DNA of 64,000 nt from Ariolimax columbianus (taxonomy: Eukaryota > Mollusca > Gastropoda > Stylommatophora > Arionidae), in assembly GCA_036924085.1 (NCBI GenBank), contig JAVGWX010000012.1, forward strand, positions 29,201,901-29,265,900, read 5' to 3'. Position numbers and translations under genes: made by a program. Below, one piece after another: positions 15,401-31,439 of the stretch (its first letter is position 1; the number at the start of each line of letters is the position of its first letter). The notes beneath the pieces were generated by a model that saw only the letters and a list, made by a program, of their open reading frames with translations, was not told the DNA's origin and did no database searches.

Positions 15401-18400
15401 CAACAACAACAGGAACAACAACAACAGGAACAACAACAACAGGAACAACAACAACAGGAACAAAAACAACAGGAACAACAACAGCAGGAACAACAACAAC
15501 AGGAACAACAACAACAGGAACAACAACAACAGGAACAACAACAACAGGAACAACAACAACAGGAACAACAACAGCAGGAACAACAACAGGAACAACTACA
15601 ACAACAGAAACAACAACAACAACAGGATTAACAACAACAGCAGGAACAACAACAACAACAGAAAAACCAACAACAATAACAGGAACAACAATAACAGGAA
15701 CAACAACAACTGGAACAACAACAACAGCAGGAACAACAACAACAACAGGAACAACAACAACAGGAACAACAACAACAGGAACAACAACAACAGGAACAAC
15801 AACAAAAGGAACAAAAACAACAACAGAAACAATAACAACAGCAGGAACAACAACAACAGGAACAACAACAACAGGAACAACAACAACAGGAACAACAACA
15901 ACAGGAACAACAACAACAGGAACAACAAAAACAGAAACAACAACAACATGAACAACAACAACAGGAACAACAACAACAGGAACAACAACAACAGGAACAA
16001 CAACAACAGGAGCAATAACAGCAGGAACAACAACAGGAACAATTACAACAACAGAAACAACAACAACAGGAATAACAACAACAGCAGGAACAACAACAAC
16101 AACAGAAAAACCAACAACAATAACAGGAACAACAACAACTGGAACAAAAACAACAGCAGGAACAACAACAACAACAGGAACAACAACAACAGGAACAACA
16201 ACAACAGGAACAACAACAACAGGAACAACAACAACAGGAACAACAACAAAAGGAACAACAATCACAACAGAAACAATAACAACAGCAGGAACAACAACAA
16301 CAACAGGAACAACAACAACAGGAACAACAACAACAGGAACAACAACAACAGGAACAACAACAACAGGAACAACAACAACAACAGGAACAACAACAACAGC
16401 AGGAAGAACAACAACAACAGGAACAACAACAATAGGAACAAAAACAACAGTAACAACAACAGGAACAACAACAGGAACAACAACAACAGGAACAACAACA
16501 ACAGGAACAACAACAACAGGAACAACAACAACAGGAACAACAACAACAGGAACAACAACTACAGAAATAACAACAACAGGAACAACAACAACAGGAATAA
16601 CAATAACAGGAACAACAACAACAACAATCGGAACAACAACAACAACAGGAACAACAACAGGAACAACAACAGGAACAGGACCAACAAAAGGAACAACAAC
16701 AACATGAACAAGTACAACAACAGGAACAACAACAACAACAGAAACAACAACAGAAACAACAACAACGGGAACAACAACAACAGGAAGAACAACAACAACA
16801 ACCGGAACAACAACAACAATAGGAACAACAACAACAACAGGAACAACAACAACAACAGCAGGAAGAACAACAACAACAGGAACAACAACAATAAGAACAA
16901 CAACAACAGGAACAATATTAACAACAACAGGAACAACAACAGGAACAACAACAACAGGAACAACAACAACAGGAACAACAACAAATGGAACAACAACAGA
17001 AACAATAACAATAGAAGGAACAAATACAACAACAGGAACAACAACAAGAGGAATAACAACAACAGGAACAACAACAACAGGAACAACAACAACAGGAACA
17101 ACAACAACTGGAACAACAACAACAGCAGGAACAACAACAACAACAGGAACAACAACAACAGGAACAAAAACAACAGGAACAACAACAACAGGAACAATAA
17201 CATCAGGAACAACAACAACAGGAACAACAACAACAGGAACAACAACAACAGGAACAACAACAACAGGAACAACAACAACAGGAATAACAATAACAGGAAC
17301 AACAACAACAACAATCGGAACAACAACAACAAAAGGAACAACATCAACAACAGGAACAACAACAGGAACAGGACCAACAACAGGAACAACAACAACAATA
17401 GGAACAACAACAACAGCAGGAAGAACAACAACAACAGAAACAACAACAGAAACAACAACAACAGGAACAACAACAACAGGAACAACAACAACAACAACCG
17501 GAACAACAACAACAATAGGAACAACAACAACAACAGGAACAACAACAACAACAGCAGGAAGAACAACAACAACAGGAACAACAACAATAAGAACAACAAC
17601 AACAGGAACAATATTAACAACAACAGAAACAACAACAGGAACAACAACAACAACAGAAACAACAACAACAGGAACAACAACAAAAGGAACAACAACAACA
17701 ACAGAAACAATAACAATAGAAGGAACAAATACAACAAAAGGAACAACAACAAGAGGAATAACAACAACAGGAACAACAACAACAGGAACAACAACAACAG
17801 GAACAACAACAACTGGAAAACCAACAATAGCAGGAACAACAACAACAACAGGAACAACAACAACAGGAACAAAAACAACAGCAGGAACAACAACAGGAAC
17901 AACAACAACAGGAACAACAACAACAGGAACAACAACAAAAGGAACAACAACAAAAGGAACAACAACAACAACAGAAACAATAACAACAGCAGGAACAACA
18001 ACAACAACAGGAACAACAACAACAGGAACAACCACAACAGGAACAACAACAACAGGAACAACAACAACAGGAACAACAACAACAGGAACAACAACAACAG
18101 GAACAACAACAACAGGAACAACAACAGCAGGAACAACAACAGGAACAACTACAACAACAGAAACAACAACAACAACAGGATTAACAACAACAGCAGGAAC
18201 AACAACAACAGAAAAACCAACAACAATAACAGGAACAACAACAACTGGAACAACAACAACAGCAGGAACAACAACAACAGGAACAACACCAACAGGAACA
18301 ACAACAACAGGAACAACAACAACAGGAACAACAATAACAGGAACAACAACAGAAGGAACAAAAACAACAACAGAAACAATAACAACAGCAGGAACAACAA

Positions 18401-21400
18401 CAACAACAGGAACAACAACAACAGGAACAACAACAACAACAGGAAAAACAACAACAGAAACAACAACAACAGGAACAACAACAACAGGAACAACAACAGG
18501 AACAACTACAACAACAGAAACAACAACAGGATTAACAACAACAGCCGGAACAACAACAACAACAGAAAAACCAACAACAATAACAGGAACAACAACAACT
18601 GGAACAAAAACAACAGCAGGAACAACAACAACAACAGGAACAACAACAACAGGAACAACAACAACAGGAACAACAACAACAGGAACAACAACAACAGGAA
18701 CAACAACAAAAGGAACAACAATCACAACAGAAACAATAACAACAGCAGGAACAACAACAACAACAGGAACAACAACAACAGGAACAACAACAACAGGAAC
18801 AACAACAACAGGAATAACAACAACTGGAACAACAAAAACAGCAGGAACAACAACAACAGGAACAACAACAACAGGAACAACAACAACAGGAACAAAAACA
18901 GGAACAACAACAACAACAGGAACAACAACAACAGCAGGAAGAACAACAACAACAGGAACAACAACAATAGGAACAAAAACAACAGGAACAACATTAACAA
19001 CAACAGGCACAACAACAGGAACAACAGCAACAACAGGAACAACAACAACAGGAACAACAACAACAGGAACAACAACAACAGGAACAACAACAACAGGAAT
19101 ATCAACAACAGGAACAACAACAACAGGAACAACAACAACAGGAACAACAACAACTGGAACAACAACAACAGCAGGAACAACAACAACAGGAACAACAACA
19201 ACAGGAACAAAAACAACAGGAACAACAACAACAGGAACAATAACAACAGGAACAACAACAACAGGAACAACAACAACAACAACAACAGGAACAACAACAA
19301 CAACAGGAACAACAACAACAACAACTGGAACAACAACAACAAAAGGAACAACATCAACAACAGGAAAAACAACAGGAACAGGAACAACAACAGGAACAAC
19401 AACAACAACAGAAACAACAACAGAAACAACAACAACAGGAACAACAACAACAGGAACAACAACAACCGGAACAACAACAACAATAGGAACAACAACAACA
19501 GGAACAACAACAACAACAGCAGGAAGAATAACAACAACAGGAACAACAACAATAAAAACAACAACAACAGGAACAATATTAACAACAACAGGAACAACAA
19601 ACAGGAACAACAACAACAACAGGAACAACAACAACAGGAACAACAACAAAAGGAACAACAACAACAACAGAAACAATAACAATAGAAGGAACAAATGCAA
19701 CAATAGGAACAACAACAAGAGGAATAACAACAATAGGAACAACAACAACTGGAACAACAACAACAGCAGGAAGAACAACAACAGGAACAACAACAACAGG
19801 AACAAAAACAACAGGAACAACAACAACAGGAACAATAACAACAGGAACAACAACAACAGGAACAACAACAACAACAGGAACAACAACAACAACAGGAACA
19901 ACAACAACAGCAGGAAGAACAACAAAAACAGGAACAACAACAATAGGGACAAAAACAACAGGAACAACATTAACAACAACAGGAACAACAACAGGAACAA
20001 CAACAACAACAACAGGAACAACAACAACAGGAACAACAACAACAGGAACAACAACAACAGGAACAACAACAAAAGGAACAACAACAACAGAAACAATAAC
20101 AACAGCAGGAACAAATACAACAACAGGAACAACAACAAGAGGAACAACCACAACAGGAACAACAACAACAGGAACAACAACAACAACAACAGGAACAACA
20201 ACAACTGGAACAACAACAACAGCAGGAACAACAATAACAACAGGAACAACAACAACAGGAACAAAAACAACAGGAACAACAACAACAGGAACAATAACAA
20301 CAGGAACAACAACAACAGGAACAACAACAACAGAAACAATAACAACAGCAGGAACAACAACAACAACAACAGGAACAACAACAACAGGAACAACAACAAC
20401 ATGAACAACAACAACAGGAACAACAACAACAGGAACAACAACAACAGGAACAACAACAGCAGGAACAACAACAACAGGAACAACAACAACAGGAACAACA
20501 ACAACAGGAACAATATTAACAACAACAGGAACAACAAACAGGAACAACAACAACAACAGGAACAACAACAACAGGAACAACAACAAAAGGAACAACAACA
20601 ACAACAGAAACAATAACAATAGAAGGAACAAATACAACAATAGGAACAACAACAAGAGGAATAACAACAACAGGAACAACAACAACAGGAACAACAACAA
20701 CAGGAACAACAACAACTGGAACAACAACAACAGCAGGAAGAACAACAACAGGAACAACAACAACAGGAACAAAAACAACAGGAACAACAACAACAGGAAC
20801 AATAACAACAGGAACAACAACAACAGGAACAACAACAACAACAGGAACAACAACAACAACAGGAACAACAACAACAGCAGGAAGAACAACAAAAACAGGA
20901 ACAACAACAATAGGGACAAAAACAACAGGAACAACATTAACAACAACAGGAACAACAACAGGAACAACAACAACAGGAACAACAACAACAGGAACAACAA
21001 CAAAAGGAACAACAACAACAGAAACAATAACAACAGCAGGAACAAATACAACAACAGGAACAACAACAAGAGGAACAACCACAACAGGAACAACAACAAC
21101 AGGAACAACAACAACAACAACAGGAACAAAAACAACTGGAACAACAACAACAGCAGGAACAACAACAACAACAGGAACAACAACAACAGGAACAAAAACA
21201 ACAGGAACAACAACAACAGGAACAATAACAACAGGAACAACAACAACAGGAACAACAACAACAGAAACAATAACAACAGCAGGAACAACAACAACAACAA
21301 CAGGAACAACAACAACAGGAACAACAACAACAGGAACAACAACAACAGGAACAACAACAACAGGAACAACAACAACAGGAACAACAACAGCAGGAACAAC

Positions 21401-24400
21401 AACAACAGGAACAACAACAACAGGAACAACAACAACAGGAACAACAACAACAGGAACAAAGACAACAGGAACAACAACAGCAGAAACAACAACAGGAACA
21501 ACTACAACAACAGAAACAACAACAACAACAGGATTAACAACAACAGCAGGAACAACAACAACAACAGAAAAACCAACAACAATAACAGGAACAACAATAA
21601 CAGGAACAACAACAACTGGAACAACAACAACAGCAGGAACAACAACAGGAACAACAACAACAGGAACAACAACAACAGGAACAACAACAACAGGAACAAC
21701 AACAAAAGGAACAAAAACAACAACAGAAACAATAACAACAGCAGGAACAACAACAACAGGAACAACAACAACAGGAACAACAAGAACAGGAACAACAACA
21801 ACAGGAACAACAAAAACAGGAACAACAACAACATGAACAACAACAACAGGAACAACAACAACAAGAACAACAACAACAGGAACAACAACAACAGGAGCAA
21901 TAACAGCAGGAACAACAACAGGAACAACTACAACAACAGAAACAACAACAACAGGATTAACAACAACAGCAGGAACAACAACAACAACAGAAAAACCAAC
22001 AACAATAACAGGAACAACAACAACTGGAACAAAAACAACAGCAGGAACAACAACAACAACAGGAACAACAACAACAGGAACAACAAACAGGAACAACAAC
22101 AACAACAGGAACAACAACAACAGGAACAACAACAACAGGAACAACAACAAAAGGAACAACAACAACAACAGGAACAACAACAACTGGAACAACAACAACA
22201 GCAGGAAGAACAACAACAGGAACAACAACAACAGGAACAAAAACAACAGGAACAACAACAACAGGAATAATAACAACAGGAACAACAACAACAGGAACAA
22301 CAACAACAACAGGAACAACAACAACAACAGGAACAACAACAACAGCAGGAAGAACAACAAAAACAGGAACAACAACAATAGGGACAAAAACAACAGGAAC
22401 AACATTAACAACAACAGGAACAACAACAGGAACAACAACAACAGGAACAACAACAACAGGAACAACAACAAAAGGAACAACAACAACAGAAACAATAACA
22501 ACAGCAGGAACAAATACAACAACAGGAACAACAACAAGAGGAACAACCACAACAGGAACAACAACAACAGGAACAACAACAACAACAACAGGAACAACAA
22601 CAACTGGAACAACAACAACAGCAGGAACAACAACAACAACAGGAACAACAACAACAGGAACAAAAACAACAGGAACAACAACAACAGGAACAATAACAAC
22701 AGGAACAACAACAACAGGAACAACAACAACAGAAACAATAACAACAGCAGGAACAACAACAACAACAACAGGAACAACAACAACAGGAACAACAACAACA
22801 GGAACAACAACAACAGGAACAACAACAACAGGAACAACAACAACAGGAACAACAACAGCAGGAACAACAACAACAGGAACAACAACAACAGGAACAACAA
22901 CAACAGGAACAACAACAACAGGAACAAAGACAACAGGAACAACAACAGCAGAAACAACAACAGGAACAACTACAACAACAGAAACAACAACAACAACAGG
23001 ATTAACAACAACAGCAGGAACAACAACAACAACAGAAAAACCAACAACAATAACAGGAACAACAATAACAGGAACAACAACAACTGGAACAACAACAACA
23101 GCAGGAACAACAACAACAACAGGAACAACAACAACAGGAACAACAACAACAGGAACAACAACAACAGGAACAACAACAAAAGGAACAAAAACAACAACAG
23201 AAACAATAACAACAGCAGGAACAACAACAACAGGAACAACAACAACAGGAACAACAAGAACAGGAACAACAACAACAGGAACAACAAAAACAGGAACAAC
23301 AACAACATGAACAACAACAACAGGAACAACAACAACAAGAACAACAACAACAGGAACAACAACAACAGGAGCAATAACAGCAGGAACAACAACAGGAACA
23401 ACTACAACAACAGAAACAACAACAACAGGATTAACAACAACAGCAGGAACAACAACAACAACAGAAAAACCAACAACAATAACAGGAACAACAACAACTG
23501 GAACAAAAACAACAGCAGGAACAACAACAACAACAGGAACAACAACAACAGGAACAACAACAAAAGGAACAACAATCACAACAGAAACAATAACAACAGC
23601 AGGAACAACAACAACAACAGGAACAACAACAACAGGAACAACAACAACAACAGGAACAACAACAACAGGAACAACAACAACAGGAACAACAACAACAGGA
23701 ATAACAACAACTGGAACAACAAAAACAGCAGGAACAACAACAACAACAGGAACAACAACAACAGGAACAAAAACAACAGGAACAACAACAACAGGAACAA
23801 CAACAACAGGAACAACAACAACAACAGGAACAACAACAACAGCAGGAAGAACAACAACAACAGGAACAACAACAATAGGAACAAAAACAACAGGAACAAC
23901 ATTAACAACAACAGGAACAACAACAACAGGAACAACAACAACAGGAACAACAACAACAGGAACAACAACAACAGGAACAACAACAACAGGAACAACAACA
24001 ACAGAAATAACAACAACAGGAACAACAACAACAGGAATAACAATAACAGGAACAACAACAACAACAATCGGAACAACAACAACAACAGGAACAACAACAG
24101 GAACAGGACCAACAACAGGAACAACAACAACAACAGGAACAACAACAGGAACAAGTACAACAACAGGAACAACAACAACAACAGAAACAACAACAGAAAC
24201 AACAACAACAGGAACAACAACAACAGGAACAACAACAACAATAGGAACAACAACAACAACAGGAACAACAACAAGAACAGCAGGAAGAACAACAACAACA
24301 GGAACAACAACAATAAGAACAACAACAACAGGAACAATATTAACAAAAACAGGAACAACAACAGGAACAACAACAACAGGAACAACAACAACAGGAACAA

Positions 24401-27400
24401 CAACAAATGGAACAACAACAACAACAGAAACAATAACAATAGAAGGAACAAATACAAGAACAGGAACAACAACAAGAGGAATAACAACAACAGGAACAAC
24501 AACAACAGGAACAACAACAACAGGAACAACAACAACTGGAACAACAACAACAGCAGGAACAACAACAACAACAGGAACAACAATAACAAGAACATAAACA
24601 ACAGGAACAACAACAACAGGAACAATAACAACAGGAACAACAACAACAGGAACAACAACAACAACAGGAACAACAACAACAGGAACAACAACAACAGCAG
24701 GAAGAACAACAAAAACAGGAACAACAACAATAGGGAAAAAAACAACAGGAACAACATTAACAACAACAGGTACAACAACAGGAACAACAACAACAACAAC
24801 AGGAACAACAACAACAGGAACAACAACAACAGCAGGAAGAACAACAAAAACAGGAACAACAACAATAGGGAAAAAAACAACAGGAACAACATTAACAACA
24901 ACAGGAACAACAACTGGAACAACAACAACAGCAGGAACATCAACAACAACAGGAACAACAACAACAGGAACAAAAACAACAGGAACAACAACAACAGGAA
25001 CAACAACAACAGGAACAACAACAACAGAAACAATAACAACAGCAGGAACAACAATAACAACAGCAGGAAAAACAACAACAGGAACAACAACAACAGGAAC
25101 AACAACAACAGGAACAACAACAACAGGAACAACAACAACAGGAACAACAACAGCAGGAACAACAACAACAGGAACAACAACAACAGGAACAACAACAACA
25201 GGAACAACAACAACAGGAACAACAACAACAGGAACAACAACAGCAGGAACAACAACAGGAACAACTACAACAACAGAAACAACAACAACAACAGGATTAA
25301 CAACAACAGAAGGAACAACAACAACAACAGAAAAACCAACAACAATAACAGGAACAACAATAACAGGAACAACAACAACTGGAACAACAACAACAGCAGG
25401 AACAACAACAACAACAGGAACAACAACAACAGGAACAACAACAACAGGAACAACAACAACAGGAACAACAACAAAAGGAACAAAAACAACAACAGAAACA
25501 ATAACAACAGCAGGAACAACAACAACAGGAACAACAACAACAGGAACAACAACAACAGGAACAACAACAACAGGAACAACAACAACAGGAACAACAAAAA
25601 CAGGAACAACAACAACATGAACAACAACAACAGGAACAACAACAACAAGAACAACAACAACAGGAACAACAACAACAGGAGCAATAACAGCAGGAACAAC
25701 AACAGGAACAACTACAACAACAGAAACAACAACAACAGGATTAACAACAACAGCAGGAACAACAACAACAACAGAAAAACCAACAACAATAACAGGAACA
25801 ACAACAACTGGAACAAAAACAACAGCAGGAACAACAACAACAACAGGAACAACAACAACAGGAACAACAACAACAGGAACAACAACAACAGGAACAACAA
25901 CAACAGGAACAAGAACAAAAGGAACAACAATCACAACAGAAACAATAACAACAGCAGGAACAACAACAACAACAGGAACAACAACAACAGGAACAACAAC
26001 AACAGGAACAACAACAACAGGAACAACAACAAAAGGAACAACAATCACAACAGAAACAATAACAACAGCAGGAACAACAACAACAACAGGAACAACAACA
26101 ACAGGAACAACAACAACAGGAACAACAAAAACAGCAGGAACAACAACAACAGCAGGAACAACAAGAACAGGAACAAAAACAACAGGAACAACAACAACAG
26201 GAACAACAACAACAGGAACAACAACAACAACAGGAACAACAACAACAGCAGGAAGAACAACAACAACAGGAACAACAACAATAGGAACAAAAACAACAGG
26301 AACAACATTAACAACAACAGGAACAACAACAACAGGAACAACAACAACAACAGGAACAACAACAACAGGAACAACAACAATAGGAACAACAACAACAGGA
26401 ACAACAACAACAGAAATAACAACAACAGGAACAACAACAACAGGAATAACAATAACAGGAACAACAACAACAACAATCGGAACAACAACAACAACAGGAA
26501 CAACAACAGGAACAAGTACAACAACAGGAACAACAACTACAACAGAAACAACAACAGAAACAACAACAACAGGAACAACAACAACAGGAACAACAACAAC
26601 AACAACCGGAACAACAACAACAATAGGAACAACAACAACAACAGGAACAACAACAACAACAGCAGGAAGAACAACAACAACAGGAACAACAACAATAAGA
26701 ACAACAACAACAGGAACAATATTAACAACAACAGGAACAACAACAGGAACAACAACAACAGGAACAACAACAACAGGAACAACAACAAATGCAACAACAA
26801 CAACAACAGAAACAATAACAATAGAAGGAACAAATACAACAACAGGAACAACAACAAGAGGAATAACAACAACAGGAACAACAACAACAGGAACAACAAC
26901 AACAGGAAAAACAACAACTGGAACAACAACAACAGCAGGAACAACAAAAACAACAGGAACAACAACAACAGGAACAAAAACAACAGGAACAACAACAACA
27001 GGAACAATAACAACAGGAACAACAACAACAGGAACAACAAAAACAACAACAGGAACAACAACAACAGGAACAACAACAACAGCAGGAAGAACAACAAAAA
27101 CAGGAACAACAACAATAGGGAAAAAAACAACAGGAACAACATTAACAACAACAGGAACAACAACAGGAACAACAACAACAACAACAGGAACAACAACAAC
27201 AGGAACAACAACAACAGGAACAACAACAAAAGGAACAACAACAACAACAGAAACAATAACAACAGCAGGAACAAATACAACAACAGGAACAACAACAAGA
27301 GGAACAACCACAACAGGAACAACAACAACAGGAACAACAACAACAGGAACAACAACAACAGGAACAACAACTGGAACAACAACAACAACAGGAACAACAA

Positions 27401-30400
27401 CAACAGGAACAAAAACAACAGGAACTACAAAAACATGAAAAACAACAATAGGAACAAAAACAACAGGAACAACATTAAAAACAACAGGAACAACAACAAC
27501 AACAGGAACAACAACAACAACAGGGACAACAACAACAACAACAGGGACAACAACAACAGGGACAACAGGAACAACAACAACAACAGGAACAACAACAACA
27601 GCAGGAAGAACAACAAAAACATGAAAAACAACAATAGGAACAAAAACAACAGGAACAACATTAAAAACAACAGGTACAACAACAACAACAGTAACAACAA
27701 AACCAGGAACAACAACAACAGGAACAACAACAACAGGAACAACAACAACAGGAACAACAACAACAGGAATAACAACAACAGGAACAACAACAACAGGAAT
27801 AACAACAACAGGAACAACAAAAACAACAATCGGAACAACAACAACAACAGGAACAACAACAACAACAGGAACAACAACAACAACAACCGGAACAACAACA
27901 ACAATAGGAAAACCAACAACAACAGGAACAACAACAGGAACAGGAACAACAACAGGAACAACAACAACAACAGAAACAACAACAGAAACAACAACAACAG
28001 GAACAACAACAACAGGAACAACAACAACAACAACCGGAACAAACAACAACAACAGGAACAACAACAACAGGAAAAACAACAACAACAACCGGAACAATAA
28101 CAACAACAGGAACAACAACAACAACAACCGGAACAACAACAACAATAGGAACAACAACAACAACAGGAACAACAACAACAGCAGGAAGAACACCAACAAC
28201 AGGAACAACAACAATAAGAACAACAACAACAGGAACAACAACAACAGGAACAACAACAACAGCAGGAAGAACAACCAAAAACAGGAACAACAACAATAGG
28301 GAAAAAAACAACAGGAACAACATTAACAACAACAGGAACAACAACTGGAACAACAACAACAGCAGGAACATCAACAACAACAGGAACAACAACAACAGGA
28401 ACAAAAACAACAGGAACAACAACAACAGGAACAATAACAACAGGAACAACAACAACAGGAACAACAACAACAGAAACAATAACAACAGCAGGAACAACAA
28501 TAACAACAGCAGGAAAAACAACAACAGGAACAACAACAACAGGAACAACAACAACAGGAACAACAACAACAGGAACAACAACAACAGGAACAACAACAGC
28601 AGGAACAACAACAACAGGAACAACAACAACAGGAACAACAACAACAGGAACAACAACAACAGGAACAACAACAGCAGGAACAACAACAGGAACAACTACA
28701 ACAACAGAAACAACAACAACAACAGGATTAACAACAACAGCAGGAACAACAACAACAACAGAAAAACCAACAACAATAACAGGAACAACAATAACAGGAA
28801 CAAAAACAACTGGAACAACAACAACAGCAGGAACAACAACAACAACAGGAACAACAACAACAGGAACAACAACAACAGGAACAACAACAACAGGAACAAC
28901 AACAAAAGGAACAAAAACAACAACAGAAACAATAACAACAGCAGGAACAACAACAACAGGAACAACAACAACAGGAACAACAACAACAGGAACAACAACA
29001 ACAGGAACAACAACAACAGGAACAACAAAAACAGGAACAACAACAACATGAACAACAACAACAGGAACAACAACAACAAGAACAACAACAGGAACAACAA
29101 CAACAGGAGCAATAACAGCAGGAACAACAACAGGAACAACTACAACAACAGAAACAACAACAACAGGATTAACAACAACAGCAGGAACAACAACAACAAC
29201 AGAAAAACCAACAACAATAACAGGAACAACAACAACTGGAACAAAAACAACAGCAGGAACAACAACAACAACAGGAACAACAACAACAGGAACAACAACA
29301 ACAGGAACAACAACAACAGGAACAACAACAACAGGAACAACAACAAAAGGAACAACAACAACAACAGGAACAACAACAACAGCAGGAAGAACAACAACAA
29401 CAGGAACAACAACAATAGGAACAAAAACAACAGGAACAACATTAACAACAACAGGAACAACAACAACAGGAACAACAACAACAGGAACAACAAAAACAGC
29501 AGGAACAACAACAACAGCAGGAACAACAACAACAGGAACAAAAACAACAGGAACAACAACAACAGGAACAACAACAACAGGAACAACAACAACAACAGGA
29601 ACAACAACAACAGCAGGAAGAACAACAACAACAGGAACAACAACAATAGGAACAAAAACAACAGGAACAACATTAACAACAACAGGAACAACAACAACAG
29701 GAACAACAACAACAGGAACAACAACAACAGGAACAACAACAATAGGAACAACAACAACAGGAACAACAACAACAGAAATAACAACAACAGGAACAACAAC
29801 AACAGGAATAACAATAACAGGAACAACAACAACAACAATCGGAACAACAACAACAACAGGAACAACAACAGGAACAAGTACAACAACAGGAACAACAACA
29901 ACAACAGGAACAACAACAGGAACAAGTACAACAACAGGAACAACAACAACAACAGAAACAACAACAGAAACAACAACAACAGGAACAACAACAACAGGAA
30001 CAACAACAACAACAACCGGAACAACAACAACAATAGGAACAACAACAACAACAGGAACAACAACAACAACAGCAGGAAGAACAACAACAACAGGAACAAC
30101 AACAATAAGAACAACAACAACAGGAACAATATTAACAACAACAGGAACAACAACAGGAACAACAACAACAGGAACAACAACAACAGGAACAACAACAAAT
30201 GGAACAACAACAACAGAAACAATAACAATAGAAGGAACAAATACAACAACAGGAACAACAACAAGAGGAATAACAACAACAGGAACAACAACAACAGGAA
30301 CAACAACAACAGGAAAAACAACAACTGGAACAACAACAACAGCAGGAACAACAACAACAACAGGAACAACAACAGGAACAAAAACAACAGGAACAATAAC

Positions 30401-31439
30401 AACAGGAACAACAACAACAGGAACAACAAAAACAACAACAGGAACAACAACAACAGGAACAACAACAACAGCAGGAAGAACAACAAAAACAGGAACAACA
30501 ACAATAGGGAAAAAAACAACAGGAACAACATTAACAACAACAGGAACAACAACAGGAACAACAACAACAACAACAGGAACAACAACAACAGGAAAAACAA
30601 CAACAGGAACAACAACAAAAGGAACAACAACAACAACAGAAACAATAACAACAGCAGGAACAAATACAACAACAGGAACAACAACAAGAGGAACAACCAC
30701 AACAGGAACAACAACAACAGGAACAACAACAACAGGAACAACAACAACAGGAACAACAACTGGAACAACAACAACAACAGGAACAACAACAACAGGAACA
30801 AAAACAACAGGAACTACAAAAACATGAAAAACAACAATAGGAACAAAAACAACAGGAACAACATTAAAAACAACAGGAACAACAACAACAACAGGAACAA
30901 CAACAACAACAGGGACAACAACAACAACAACAGGGACAACAACAACAGGGACAACAGGAACAACAACAACAGCAGGAAGAACTACAAAAACATGAAAAAC
31001 AACAATAGGAACAAAAACAACAGGAACAACATTAAAAACAACAGGTACAACAACAACAACAGTAACAACAACAACAGGAACAACAACAACAGGAACAACA
31101 ACAACAGGAACAACAACAACAGGAACAACAACAACAGGAATAACAACAACAGGAACAACAACAACAGGAATAACAACAACAGGAACAACAAAAACAACAA
31201 TCGGAACAACAACAACAACAGGAACAACAACAACAACAGGAACAACAACAACAACAACCGGAACAACAACAACAATAGGAACAACAACAACAACAGGAAC
31301 AACAACAGGAACAGGAACAACAACAGGAACAACAACAACAACAGAAACAACAACAGAAACAACAACAACAGGAACAACAACAACAGGAACAACAACAACA
31401 ACAACCGGAACAAACAACAACAACAGGAACAACAACAAC

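Noticed and set aside
12117..19679. Plus-strand open frame of 2,520 codons starting with ATG, Asn/Arg-rich
   Set aside because: It changes from an Asn frame to a Thr frame and back at indels, ends in Gln/Glu repeats, and is explained by the near absence of T in the satellite. No unique sequence, signal or domain is present.
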